Source of the DNA: JBCCGI01 sp039029355
GTDB taxonomy: Bacteria > Planctomycetota > UBA1135 > GCA-002686595
Direction: 5' to 3'
Assembly: GCA_039029355.1 (NCBI GenBank)
Contig: JBCCGI010000014.1
Coordinates: forward strand, 71,882-135,881
Length of the DNA: 64,000 nucleotides
The position numbers and the translations under genes are program-made. Below, piece after piece: positions 15,911 to 23,822 of this stretch (position 1 is its first letter; the number at the start of each line of letters is the position of its first letter). A model generated the notes under the pieces. It was not told where the DNA came from. It ran no database searches and worked only from the letters and a program-made list of their open reading frames with translations.

Positions 15911-18153
15911 GCAGTCGTTTGGGGCAAGGCAGGAGACGAAGGCTGGCTCGCTACGCGGATTGGTTTGTCAGGCACCGCTCAGCGGTCCTGATCTTTGCGG
16001 TCCTGACGACCGTGGCGGCGCTCGTGGGGCTCGCCCGGCTGGAGTTCGACGACCTGCCGCGGGGCGTGATTCGCTCCGACGACGGGGCGTTTCAGCTTCT
16101 GGAGCGACTTCAGGCGGACTTCGGATCCGACGACAACGACCACGTCCTGGTACTCGAGGCCGACGACTGGTTCACGCCCGAGCTGGTGCCCGTACTGCGC
16201 GAGGCCGAGGCCCGCGCCTGGAAGCTGCCCGGCGTCGAGCGCGTGAACGGCGTCGCCGGGGTCGTCGAGCTCGGCGCAGGCTTCCTGCCGCGCGCGCTGC
16301 TTCCCGGCGACGGCGCCGATGCCGAGCAGCTGCGCGCCGCGCGCGAGCGTGCCTTGGAGCACCCGCTGGTCGGCGGGTCGCTGCTGTCGCCCGATGGACG
16401 AACGACGCTGGTCGTCGTGCGGCTCGCCGGAGGTGACCTGACGATCGAGGACCTCGAGCCTTCGACGATCGCGCTCCGCGAGCTGGCCCGCGAGCTCGAG
16501 CGACACCCGGGCGTACGCGCGCGCGTCACCGGCGTTCCGGCCTTCCGCGTCGAGATCTTCAACACCATCCGACGCGAGCAGATCCTGTTCATGGCGCTCG
16601 GCGCGGTGGTGTGCCTGGGCGTGGCCTTCGTGCTGCTGCGCAGCGTGCGCGCGTGCCTCGTAGTGCTCGTGCCGCCGGCCATCGGCTCGGTCTGGGTGCT
16701 CGGCGGGCTCGGGCTGACGGGGCAGCGCCTCGACCTGCTTGGCATCGTGCTGCCGGTGCTCTTCATCCTGATCGCGTTCACCGATACCGTGCACCTGGTG
16801 ATCGACGTGCGCCGCGAGCTGGCGCGTGGTCAAGGTCCGCTGGACGCCGCGCACCACGCGATCCGCACGCTGGGGATGCCGTGCTTCCTGACGTCGATCA
16901 CCACGGCGGTCGGCTTCGGCTCGCTGACGTTGGGCGGCGTGCCGATGATCCGGAACTTCGGGTTCCAGGCGATGGCCGGGGTGCTGGTCATCTTCGTCGC
17001 GGTGCTCACCACGCTTCCGCTCGCGGTCACCTTTGTGCGCCTGGAGGGCCGCGATGCAGGCGCCGGGTCGGCCTGGATCGGGCGGCTGGTGGACGCGGTG
17101 ACGGCCCGGCCGCGCCGTATCGGCTTCGCCGGGGTGGCGGCGACGGTGGCGCTCGTGCTCGCCTGCTTCCGCCTGGTGCCGGAGAACCGGCTGACCGAGG
17201 CGACGCCACAGGGCAACGAGACGTACCAGGCGCTTCGGCACTGCGAGGAGGCCTTCGGCGGGCTGCTGCCGCTCTACGTGCTGGTCGAGTGGGAGCGCGA
17301 GCTGCAGCTGGCCAGCCCCGTGGTGCTGGCCGCGACCGAGGAAGCGCAGGCTCTGCTGGGGCGCGAGGAGCTGCTGTCGCGCCCGCTCTCCGCGCTCTCG
17401 CTGATCGAGCTTCTGCCCGGCTCGCAGACCGCGGGCGCGGAGCTGCTCGGCGGCCTCCCGTCTACGTTGGTGCAGCGCTTCGTGCGCGAGGACTCTCGCC
17501 GCGCCGTGGTCGTCGCGCGCGTGCCCGATCTCGGGACCCCCGAGCTGCAGCCGCTGATCGAGCGTATCGAGGCCGGGCTGGCGGACATCGAGGAACGCTC
17601 CCCCGGGGTCGAGCTCAGCCTGACCGGAACGGACGTGGTCGCGCGGCGCAACGTCAACCGCATGATCTCGGACCTCGCGCGCGGGCTGGCGGTCGCCGCG
17701 CTGGTGATCTTCGGCGTGATCGCGCTCGAGTTCCGCTCGCTGCGGCTCGGCCTGCTGAGCCTGCTGCCGAACGTGTTCCCGCTGGCCGTCGTGGGCGGCC
17801 TGCTGGTCGCGACGGGGCGCCCGCTGCAGATGGTCAGCGCGGTGCTCTTCACCGTGCTGCTGGGGATCGCGGTCGACGACACGATCCACCTGCTTTCGCG
17901 CTACCGCCGCGAGGTCGCCGAGGACGGTGACGTGCGCGCCGCGCTGCGGCGCACCGGCGCCTCGGTCGGAGCCGCGATCCTCACCACCACGGTCGTGCTC
18001 GTCGCGGGGTACTCGGTCGTGTTCCTGTCGAGCGTGCCCACCAACCACCTCTTCGCGGCGCTCATCTGCGTCGGCCTTTGCGCGGCGTTCGTGGGCGACC
18101 TACTGCTGCTTCCGGCGTTGCTCGCGTGGTGGCGCCGGGATCAGACCAAGTAG
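15901..18153 (+). CDS. MMPL/RND-superfamily transporter
   Basis: 750 residues, about 12 predicted membrane helices in two pseudo-repeats. The first half has a helix near 28-46, a large extracytoplasmic loop, then MALGAVVCLGVAFVLLRSV and LGIVLPVLFILIAFTDTVHL. The second half ends with LLGIAVDDTIHLLSRYRR, the RND helix-4 motif. Such proteins export lipids, hopanoids or other hydrophobic molecules using the proton gradient. The family cannot be narrowed further. No membrane-fusion protein is nearby, which fits the MMPL/HpnN-like type. The start at 15901 lies inside a strong hairpin. The 3' end overlaps the convergent HDOD gene by 13 bases. Confidence 0.88.
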   Translation: MDPGSRLGQGRRRRLARYADWFVRHRSAVLIFAVLTTVAALVGLARLEFDDLPRGVIRSDDGAFQLLERLQADFGSDDNDHVLVLEADDWFTPELVPVLREAEARAWKLPGVERVNGVAGVVELGAGFLPRALLPGDGADAEQLRAARERALEHPLVGGSLLSPDGRTTLVVVRLAGGDLTIEDLEPSTIALRELARELERHPGVRARVTGVPAFRVEIFNTIRREQILFMALGAVVCLGVAFVLLRSVRACLVVLVPPAIGSVWVLGGLGLTGQRLDLLGIVLPVLFILIAFTDTVHLVIDVRRELARGQGPLDAAHHAIRTLGMPCFLTSITTAVGFGSLTLGGVPMIRNFGFQAMAGVLVIFVAVLTTLPLAVTFVRLEGRDAGAGSAWIGRLVDAVTARPRRIGFAGVAATVALVLACFRLVPENRLTEATPQGNETYQALRHCEEAFGGLLPLYVLVEWERELQLASPVVLAATEEAQALLGREELLSRPLSALSLIELLPGSQTAGAELLGGLPSTLVQRFVREDSRRAVVVARVPDLGTPELQPLIERIEAGLADIEERSPGVELSLTGTDVVARRNVNRMISDLARGLAVAALVIFGVIALEFRSLRLGLLSLLPNVFPLAVVGGLLVATGRPLQMVSAVLFTVLLGIAVDDTIHLLSRYRREVAEDGDVRAALRRTGASVGAAILTTTVVLVAGYSVVFLSSVPTNHLFAALICVGLCAAFVGDLLLLPALLAWWRRDQTK

Positions 18154-19256
18154 GCGGCGGCGGTCTCCTGCACGCGCGCCCGGTGCAGCAGCACGCGGTC
18201 GATGTCGAGCGGCGCCAGCTCGAGCGCGTGCACGAGCGGCGACTCCAGCAGCAGGCTCGGATCCGCGCGCGGGTCCTCCGCCCAGTGCGCCATCTCGTCC
18301 GCGAGCGCCGTGACCAGCGCCAGGCGCCCGTGCTCCGCCACGTCGCCGTCGTGGTGGTGCTCGACGGCGGCGATCAACTCCTCGGGCAGCTCCCAGAGCC
18401 GCACGAGCTCGGCGGCGACCTCGGCGTGGTAGTTGTTGACGCACAGCTCGACGACCTCGTCGTGCGCCTCCTGGTCCATCTCTGCGCGTAGGTCGCGGCA
18501 GGCCTGGAGCAGCGCCGGCCGCCCGACATCGTGCATGAGGCCCGCGAGGGCGGCGAGCGACACGTCGACGTCCGCGAGCGGCGCCAACGCGCGCGCGAAG
18601 CCCGACGCGAGGGTCGAGTGATACAGGACCCGCGTCGCGTACGCCTCGACGTCGCGACCCCGCAGTAGCCGATTCTGGAGGGTGACCGAGACCGTGATGT
18701 CCTTCACGGTCTCCAGCCCAAGCCGCATGATCGCCAGCTGGAGCGAGGTGATCCGCTGCCCCGGTGCGTACAGCACCGAGTTGGCGATCCGCAGCACGTG
18801 GGCGGTGAGCGTGGCGTCCGACTGTACGACCTCGGCGATCTCGTCCGGCATGACGTTGGGATCGGAGCACATCGCGAGCACCTGCCCCGCCGAGCGGGGC
18901 AGCAGCGGCAGGTCGAGCTCCTGTCGCTCGATGCGCTCCGCCAGCAGGCGGTGCAGCGGATGGGTCGCGACGGCGGCGACGCGGTCCCTTGCGCGCTGAT
19001 GCTCTTCAGGCGTGCGAGGCACATAGGCACCGCCCGTCGGCGCTCCCGGCAGCGGTGGCTGCGGGTCGCCGGCGGGCGCGCCTTCCGGGGGAGGCGCCTC
19101 TGCACTTGCCTCCGCCGCCGACTGGCGCGGGCGCGCGATGGCGGCGGGCCGCCTCGGCGGCGCCGCGCGGCGGATCACGACGACGGCGGCGACCGTGATC
19201 CCCGCGAGGGCGAGGATCATGACGACGAGGACGAGAGCGAGGGTCGAGGTTTCCAA
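18141..19256 (-). CDS. Membrane-anchored HDOD-domain signalling protein
   Basis: 371 residues. One N-terminal transmembrane helix (about 5-28, LALVLVVMILALAGITVAAV) is followed by an Ala/Pro-rich linker to residue 100 and an HDOD domain at about 130-335 (LPLLPRSAGQVLAMCSDPNV, RIANSVLYAPGQRITSLQLA, LMHDVGRPALLQ). HDOD domains are HD-like but usually lack phosphodiesterase activity and serve as scaffolds in signalling. Here HD is kept in LMHDVG, so hydrolytic activity is not excluded. Divergent from recQ, convergent with the transporter. Confidence 0.87.
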   Translation of the reverse strand: METSTLALVLVVMILALAGITVAAVVVIRRAAPPRRPAAIARPRQSAAEASAEAPPPEGAPAGDPQPPLPGAPTGGAYVPRTPEEHQRARDRVAAVATHPLHRLLAERIERQELDLPLLPRSAGQVLAMCSDPNVMPDEIAEVVQSDATLTAHVLRIANSVLYAPGQRITSLQLAIMRLGLETVKDITVSVTLQNRLLRGRDVEAYATRVLYHSTLASGFARALAPLADVDVSLAALAGLMHDVGRPALLQACRDLRAEMDQEAHDEVVELCVNNYHAEVAAELVRLWELPEELIAAVEHHHDGDVAEHGRLALVTALADEMAHWAEDPRADPSLLLESPLVHALELAPLDIDRVLLHRARVQETAAAYLV

Positions 19257-19346
19257 GGTCGGTTCGGGGGCGGATCTGCGGCGCTATCGTCCCCGCCGGA
19301 CGGAAACCTGAGGGGCTACGCGGGCCGGGGGCGTAAGCTCCCACCG

Positions 19347-21125
19347 ATGGCCAGCGACCCCACCGAAACGCCCAAAACGAGTCCCCCGCGCGGGAACGGC
19401 GGCGGTGCCGAGCGCGTGCGCTCGCTCCTGCGCGAGCGCTTCGGCCACCACGATTTCCGCGGCCGCCAGGCCGAGGCGGTAGCGGCCGTCATGGAGGGCC
19501 GCGACGTGCTGCTCACCTCACCCACGGGGTCGGGCAAGTCGCTCGTCTATCAGCTCCCGGCGGTCGCCCTCGACGGGATGGTGTTGGTGGTCAGCCCGCT
19601 GATCGCGTTGATGAAGGACCAGGTCGACGCGCTGCGCGCCAAGGGCATCCGCGCCGCCGCCGTGAACTTCCACGTGCCCCAGGACGAGCGCAAGAAGTAC
19701 TTCCGCCAGGCCCTCGCTGGAGAGCTTGACCTGCTCTACGTCACGCCCGAGCGCTTCCGCAGCGAGGCCTTCCGCGAGATCGAGGCGCGGCTGCCGATCG
19801 CGCGGCTCGCGGTGGACGAGGCGCACTGCATCAGCCAGTGGGGCCACGACTTTCGACCGGACTACTCGCGCCTCGGCGCCTACCGCCAGCGCCTCGGCGA
19901 CCCGCCTACGGTCGCGATGACCGCCACCGCAACCCCGCGCGTTGCCGACGACATCACCCGCGCGCTGCGCCTGCGCGAGCCGCTGGTCCTGCGCACGGGG
20001 ATCGAGCGGCCCAACCTCTTCCTCGCCTGCACGCACGTCGACCTGGCCGATGAGAAGGTACCGCTCATCGCCGACCGGATCCGCGCCATCGGCGGGCCCG
20101 GCATCGTCTACTCGGCGCTGATCCGCGACCTCGAGGCGCTGAAGGACGAGCTGCGGCGGATCGGCATCCGCTCGCTGGTCTACCACGGCAAGCTGTCCGA
20201 CCGCGAGCGGCGCTCGATGCAGGAGCGCTTCATGGGCTCGAGCGACGAGGTCGTGCTCGCGACCAACGCCTTCGGCATGGGCGTCGACAAGGCCGACATC
20301 CGCTTCGTGCTGCACGCACAGGTGCCGCGCACGCTGGAGGCTTGGACCCAGGAGATCGGCCGCGCCGGACGCGATGGCCAGCCGTCGTGGTGCGAGCTGC
20401 TGTATTTCGAGGAGGATCTCGCCATTCAGCAGAACTTTGTTGAATGGGCCAACCCCAGCTACGAGTACCTGCTCGGCGTGTACGAGACCCTACGATCCTG
20501 GGGCGAGCGGGTGCAGACCAAGGACCTCGACGACCTGCGCGACGAGCTTCTGGTCAAGAACCGCGGCGACAACCGAATCTCGATCTGCCTGAAGTGGCTC
20601 GAGGTGCTCGGCGTGACCGAGGGGAGCTTCGACGACCACACGATGCGGGTCGCGCGTGACCTGGCGCCCGATGACCTGCCCGAGTTCCTCAAGTCGGGTG
20701 AGAAGCGCGAGGACGACCTGCGCTCCTTGCTCGGGATGCTGCGCTTCGCCCAGGAGACCGGCACCTGCCGGCGGGCGCAGCTCGCGGCGCACTTCGACCT
20801 CGACGAGACCGAGACCGAGTGCGGCGCGTGCGACAACTGCGTCGACGCCGACCGCTGGCGAGGCGAGCGCATGGCCCCGCGCGAGGTCGCCCCGCGGACG
20901 GGGCGGGCGTCCGAGCGCTCCGCGTCCGCGCCCGAGGAGGCGTTCGAGCGCGGCGACTGGGTTCGCGTCGGCCGCCACCTGGGGCAGGTCGTGAAGGTGG
21001 AGGGCAGCGGCGAGCGCGTCCGGCTGATCGTCGAGTCGGCCAGCGATCTGCGGCGCCGCAAGGTCAACCCGCGCAAGCAGAAGGTGCGCAAGGTGGAGGA
21101 CGCGACGGATGGACCTGCTGGATAG
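19347..21125 (+). CDS. recQ: ATP-dependent DNA helicase RecQ
   Basis: 592 residues. Motif I TSPTGSGKSLVYQLPA (about 57-72), Ia VVSPLIALMKDQ, II DEAHCISQWGHDFRPDY (157-173), III MTATATP and VI QEIGRAGRDGQPS are intact. The RecQ zinc-binding cysteines are in CRRAQ and ECGACDNC. The end lacks a recognisable HRDC domain; instead about 50 basic residues (DWVRVGRHLGQVVKVEGSG, RRRKVNPRKQKVRK) form a small beta-rich tail. It unwinds recombination and fork intermediates. I start at the ATG at 19347 because the upstream in-frame stretch is antisense to the HDOD gene. Confidence 0.92.
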   Translation: MASDPTETPKTSPPRGNGGGAERVRSLLRERFGHHDFRGRQAEAVAAVMEGRDVLLTSPTGSGKSLVYQLPAVALDGMVLVVSPLIALMKDQVDALRAKGIRAAAVNFHVPQDERKKYFRQALAGELDLLYVTPERFRSEAFREIEARLPIARLAVDEAHCISQWGHDFRPDYSRLGAYRQRLGDPPTVAMTATATPRVADDITRALRLREPLVLRTGIERPNLFLACTHVDLADEKVPLIADRIRAIGGPGIVYSALIRDLEALKDELRRIGIRSLVYHGKLSDRERRSMQERFMGSSDEVVLATNAFGMGVDKADIRFVLHAQVPRTLEAWTQEIGRAGRDGQPSWCELLYFEEDLAIQQNFVEWANPSYEYLLGVYETLRSWGERVQTKDLDDLRDELLVKNRGDNRISICLKWLEVLGVTEGSFDDHTMRVARDLAPDDLPEFLKSGEKREDDLRSLLGMLRFAQETGTCRRAQLAAHFDLDETETECGACDNCVDADRWRGERMAPREVAPRTGRASERSASAPEEAFERGDWVRVGRHLGQVVKVEGSGERVRLIVESASDLRRRKVNPRKQKVRKVEDATDGPAG

Positions 21126-21312
21126 CATCGACGAGGAGATCTTCTTTCGTCTCCTGCTCCGCTGGCCCGGACTGTGGCTGCTGACGCTGGTGCGCCTCTT
21201 CCGCAGCAACCCGGACCCGCCGTCTACGCTCGCGTGTCTTGTCGCGAGCCTGGTCGTGTGGGCCGGCGTGATCGGCGGGGTCTGGCTCGCGCTCGGGTTC
21301 CCGGGGAGCTGA
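21109..21312 (+). CDS. Small membrane protein of unknown function
   Basis: 67 residues. An acidic N-terminus (MDLLDSIDEE) leads to a first hydrophobic stretch (FFRLLLRWPGLWLLTLVRLF) and a second (TLACLVASLVVWAGVIGGVW). It begins 17 bases inside the end of recQ, with GGAGG about 10 bases upstream of its ATG, suggesting translational coupling. I recognise no family. It could be chance, but the two clean helices and overlap start favour a gene. Confidence 0.5.
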   Translation: MDLLDSIDEEIFFRLLLRWPGLWLLTLVRLFRSNPDPPSTLACLVASLVVWAGVIGGVWLALGFPGS

Positions 21313-21326
21313 GCCCGCCCGTGTGA

Positions 21327-21416
21327 GCACGAAAGTGCCGCCAACCGCCGAGGGGCAAGTCATGGCGGCTTAACCCCAGCGAGCGACGGCTGGCGGCCCG
21401 ACTCAAAGTGAGCCGG
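21327..21416 (+). other. Structured non-coding element with competing base-pairing arms
   Basis: This lies in the only long gap (285 bp) between convergent genes. In order it holds a GCAC-GAAA-GTGC hairpin (21327-21338); GCCGCCA (21337-21343) able to pair with TGGCGGC at 21363-21369 or with an identical TGGCGGC at 21391-21397; a pseudoknot option GGGG (21352-21355) with CCCC (21374-21377); and an imperfect 8-bp hairpin at 21398-21416. It could be a structured 3' UTR, a riboswitch-like or small RNA, or a termination region. I match it to no known RNA class. Confidence 0.35.
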
Positions 21417-21500
21417 CTCCTCTCCCCAAACGCCCCTCTCTCCCGGGCCAATTCCCCCTCGGAACGGCCCTGCGAGTGGTGCGTCAGGGGCGCGGAGACG

Positions 21501-21539
21501 CGACCCCATCGGTTCGTGCGAGATGCGATTTGGGGGTCG
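21501..21539. repeat. Inverted repeat in the convergent gap
   Basis: CGACCCC (21501-21507) pairs perfectly with GGGGTCG (21533-21539). The stem can extend inward with ATCG/CGAT. A T-run follows on the plus strand at 21579-21584, just after CCCGA/TCGGG (21543-21547 and 21570-21574), so the region may end the recQ transcript. Confidence 0.4.
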
Positions 21540-21597
21540 TTTCCCGAGTCGCTCAAAGGGGCTCAGGAATCGGGCAGGTTTTTTCGGGGAGCCGCGA

Positions 21598-23688
21598 TCA
21601 GCGCTCCCGCTTGAGCGGGAGGTCCACCGTTCCCCCTTGGTCGAGGAGCGCGGGCAGGTCTTTGATCAGCTCCTCGAAGTCCGGGTGGCTCACCACGAGC
21701 TGCGCGTTAACGCCAGGAAGACCGCGGAGGTCGAACTCCCCGGAGGAGTCGGACCTTGCGGTCGGGTCAAGCCCCCAGATCCCGCCGACCGGCGGCGGGG
21801 GGTGGTAGAGCACGTAGATCAGCGCGCCCCGCACCGGGGCGCCGTCCGGGTCGACGACCACGGCCTTCAGCTTCCGCTCCGGTGGAAGGTGGATGTCTTG
21901 GAGGACGTCGCCCTCACGCCGACGCAGCACGTCCACCGACTCCGCGTGCGGGGCGTGGCGGGGGTGCCGGCTCCAGACGCTCTGCCACCCTTCCGGAACC
22001 CGGTCGAGGGCGAAGACCCCGTCCTGGCCGGTGTACGTCTCGACGCTCTCCGGATCGTGGAGGTTCTGGCCCACGACCACCCGCGCCGCCGCGACCGGGA
22101 CGCCGGTCTCGTCGAGGACCCGGCCCTCGACGGGAACGGCGCGCGTGAGCCGCACCTCCTGGAGCGCCTGGTTGGTCAGCGTGTAGCGCTCGGACACGAA
22201 GCCCGGGGACGACACGAGCACCCTCGTGTCCATGGCGATGCTGAGGAGCTCGACCCAGCCGCCCTCACCCGCCTGGAACGAGACGCCGCGGTACGTCACC
22301 GCCGAATCCGGAAGCGGCGGGCCGTCCCGATCGAACACCTGCAGCTCGACGTGCGGCGCGTAGTCATCCAGGACCACCGTCGCGGGCCTCACATCTCCGG
22401 GCTCGACCGCCTCGATGTCGACGGGGGTTACCGCGTAGCCGTCTGCCACTACGACGATGCTGGCGCCCTCCGACGACCAGCGCACTCGGCGCCGTCCTTC
22501 AAAGCTCGTGATCACCTCGCGGTCCAGGGCGAAGATCCGCGCCTGGAGAGGGTCGCCCGCGGCGTCGACGACGTGCAGGTCGAGATCGCAGTCGAACGGG
22601 ATGACCGTCAGCTGGATCTCGTGTCGAGCGTCAAGGCCGGCCTCGGCGACGGTCTCGGCGGTCGTGCCGTGCCATCGGCGGTCGGCGACGCGGACGATGA
22701 GGAGGGCCGGCTCCAGCTCTTCGAGCGCGAGCCGGAAGCTCCCGTCGGCGCCGCTCGAGATCGACTCGACGACCGGGTCGTCGACGAGGCGCAGGCCCGG
22801 GTGGATCTCGACCTCTAGGTCCACGCCGGCGACGGGCAGCGATGCTCCGAAGCGCTGGATCACCGTCCCGGAGAGGGTCGGGCCTTGGGCGACCACCGCC
22901 TCCTCGCGCAAGGGCTCCCGCGCCGCTTCGCCGCCCGGAGTCAGCTCGAGCTCGCTCGGATCCAGCTGCGGCTCCGGGCGGCGGGCGGAGTCGTCCTCCC
23001 GCTCGACCGGCGCCGCGGCCGAGAGCTCCTCCTGCTCGCGCCCGTCGCGGGTGAGCATCCACCCCGCGCCGGCAACCAACAGCACCGCAAGCCCGCCCAG
23101 CGCCGCCTTTCCCCCGAGCGCCGCGCTAAGCGCGCTTGGCGAGCGGTAGTCGACGAGGAACGGCAGCAGCGTCCACAGCGGCACGCCGTGCAGCTCTTCC
23201 TCTTTGCTTCGCTCGCGCAGGCGATCCAGCGCGCGCCGCCAGTGCGTGCGCACCGTGTCGCGCGGCACGCCGGTCTGCTCCGCGATCTCGCGGAGGCTGA
23301 GCCCTTGATAGGTGCGCAAGAGGACGGTCTCGCGATAGGGCTCCTCGAGCGAGAACACCAGCTCGACCATCGCCTGGCGCAGGGACTCGTACTCCTGAAT
23401 CTCGGCCGGGCTCGCCGCCCGCGGCGGCTCGAGGTCGGGGGAGCGAAGCAGCGAGCCCTGCCTTCCCGCATCGCGCAGCCGCGCGCGCACCAGGTTGCCG
23501 ACCACGCGCGTCAGCCACGCCGTGCGGTTCTTGATCTCCGTCGCGGGAGCCTTGAGCGCGGCGAGGAACGTGTCCTGCACCACGTCGTCCACCAGCGAGT
23601 CCTCGCGCAGCATCTTGCGCGCGAGCGCGCGGATCCAGTCCTCGTGCTCAAGCACGTCCTGGATGGTGATGCTGCGCCGTTCTTCCAT
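21598..23688 (-). CDS. Membrane-anchored ECF sigma factor fused to carboxypeptidase-regulatory-like domains
   Basis: 696 residues. Residues 1-165 are a complete ECF sigma factor: region 2 has HEDWIRALARKMLRE, LVDDVVQDTFLAAL and TAWLTRVVGNLVRARLRD; region 4 has EEPYRETVLLRTYQGLSLRE and IAEQTGVPRDTVRTHWRRAL. A single transmembrane helix follows at about 190-215 (ALGGLAVLLVAGAGWMLTRDG). About 470 extracytoplasmic residues contain several carboxypeptidase-D-regulatory-like beta-sandwiches (VEGRVLDETGVPVAAARVVV, AVVVDPDGAPVRGALIYV). Sensor and sigma factor are thus one chain. The ATG at 23688 has GGAGG upstream. Planctomycetes are known to carry sigma factors with C-terminal extensions; this combination I infer from sequence. 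Release by proteolysis would be the simplest activation route. Confidence 0.85.
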   Translation of the reverse strand: MEERRSITIQDVLEHEDWIRALARKMLREDSLVDDVVQDTFLAALKAPATEIKNRTAWLTRVVGNLVRARLRDAGRQGSLLRSPDLEPPRAASPAEIQEYESLRQAMVELVFSLEEPYRETVLLRTYQGLSLREIAEQTGVPRDTVRTHWRRALDRLRERSKEEELHGVPLWTLLPFLVDYRSPSALSAALGGKAALGGLAVLLVAGAGWMLTRDGREQEELSAAAPVEREDDSARRPEPQLDPSELELTPGGEAAREPLREEAVVAQGPTLSGTVIQRFGASLPVAGVDLEVEIHPGLRLVDDPVVESISSGADGSFRLALEELEPALLIVRVADRRWHGTTAETVAEAGLDARHEIQLTVIPFDCDLDLHVVDAAGDPLQARIFALDREVITSFEGRRRVRWSSEGASIVVVADGYAVTPVDIEAVEPGDVRPATVVLDDYAPHVELQVFDRDGPPLPDSAVTYRGVSFQAGEGGWVELLSIAMDTRVLVSSPGFVSERYTLTNQALQEVRLTRAVPVEGRVLDETGVPVAAARVVVGQNLHDPESVETYTGQDGVFALDRVPEGWQSVWSRHPRHAPHAESVDVLRRREGDVLQDIHLPPERKLKAVVVDPDGAPVRGALIYVLYHPPPPVGGIWGLDPTARSDSSGEFDLRGLPGVNAQLVVSHPDFEELIKDLPALLDQGGTVDLPLKRER

Positions 23689-23719
23689 GACGTCCCTCCG
23701 TATCCCGAACAGCCCGGAT

Positions 23720-23748
23720 GGGGCAAGAAAGTCCGATCTTTCTGCCCC
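23720..23748. promoter_or_regulatory. Near-perfect 11-bp inverted repeat in divergent promoter region
   Basis: GGGGCAAGAAAG (23720-23731) faces CTTTCTGCCCC (23738-23748), with one unpaired A and a 6-base spacer. It sits between the sigma-fusion gene (start 23688, minus) and the secreted protein gene (start 23823, plus), so it could be an operator for both or a leader hairpin. Confidence 0.5.
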
Positions 23749-23822
23749 GGAGGGATTTCCCGTTCCGCGTGAGCGACCGCTCCACCTCCCGTACCGCCGG
23801 GTGGACCGGGAGGTCGAACACC

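Noticed and set aside
16110..18048. Long minus-strand frames opposite the MMPL transporter
   Set aside because: Low-complexity Arg/His/Gln translations, shadows of the transporter gene.
18798..19346. 183-codon upstream extension of recQ
   Set aside because: It is antisense to the HDOD gene and lacks any RecQ-family sequence. The family N-terminus begins after the ATG at 19347.
21408..21614. 68-codon open frame in the convergent gap
   Set aside because: Codon use (TTT, AAA, GGG, CCC) is unlike the neighbours, there is no ribosome site, and it runs over the strong inverted repeats and into the end of the sigma-fusion gene.
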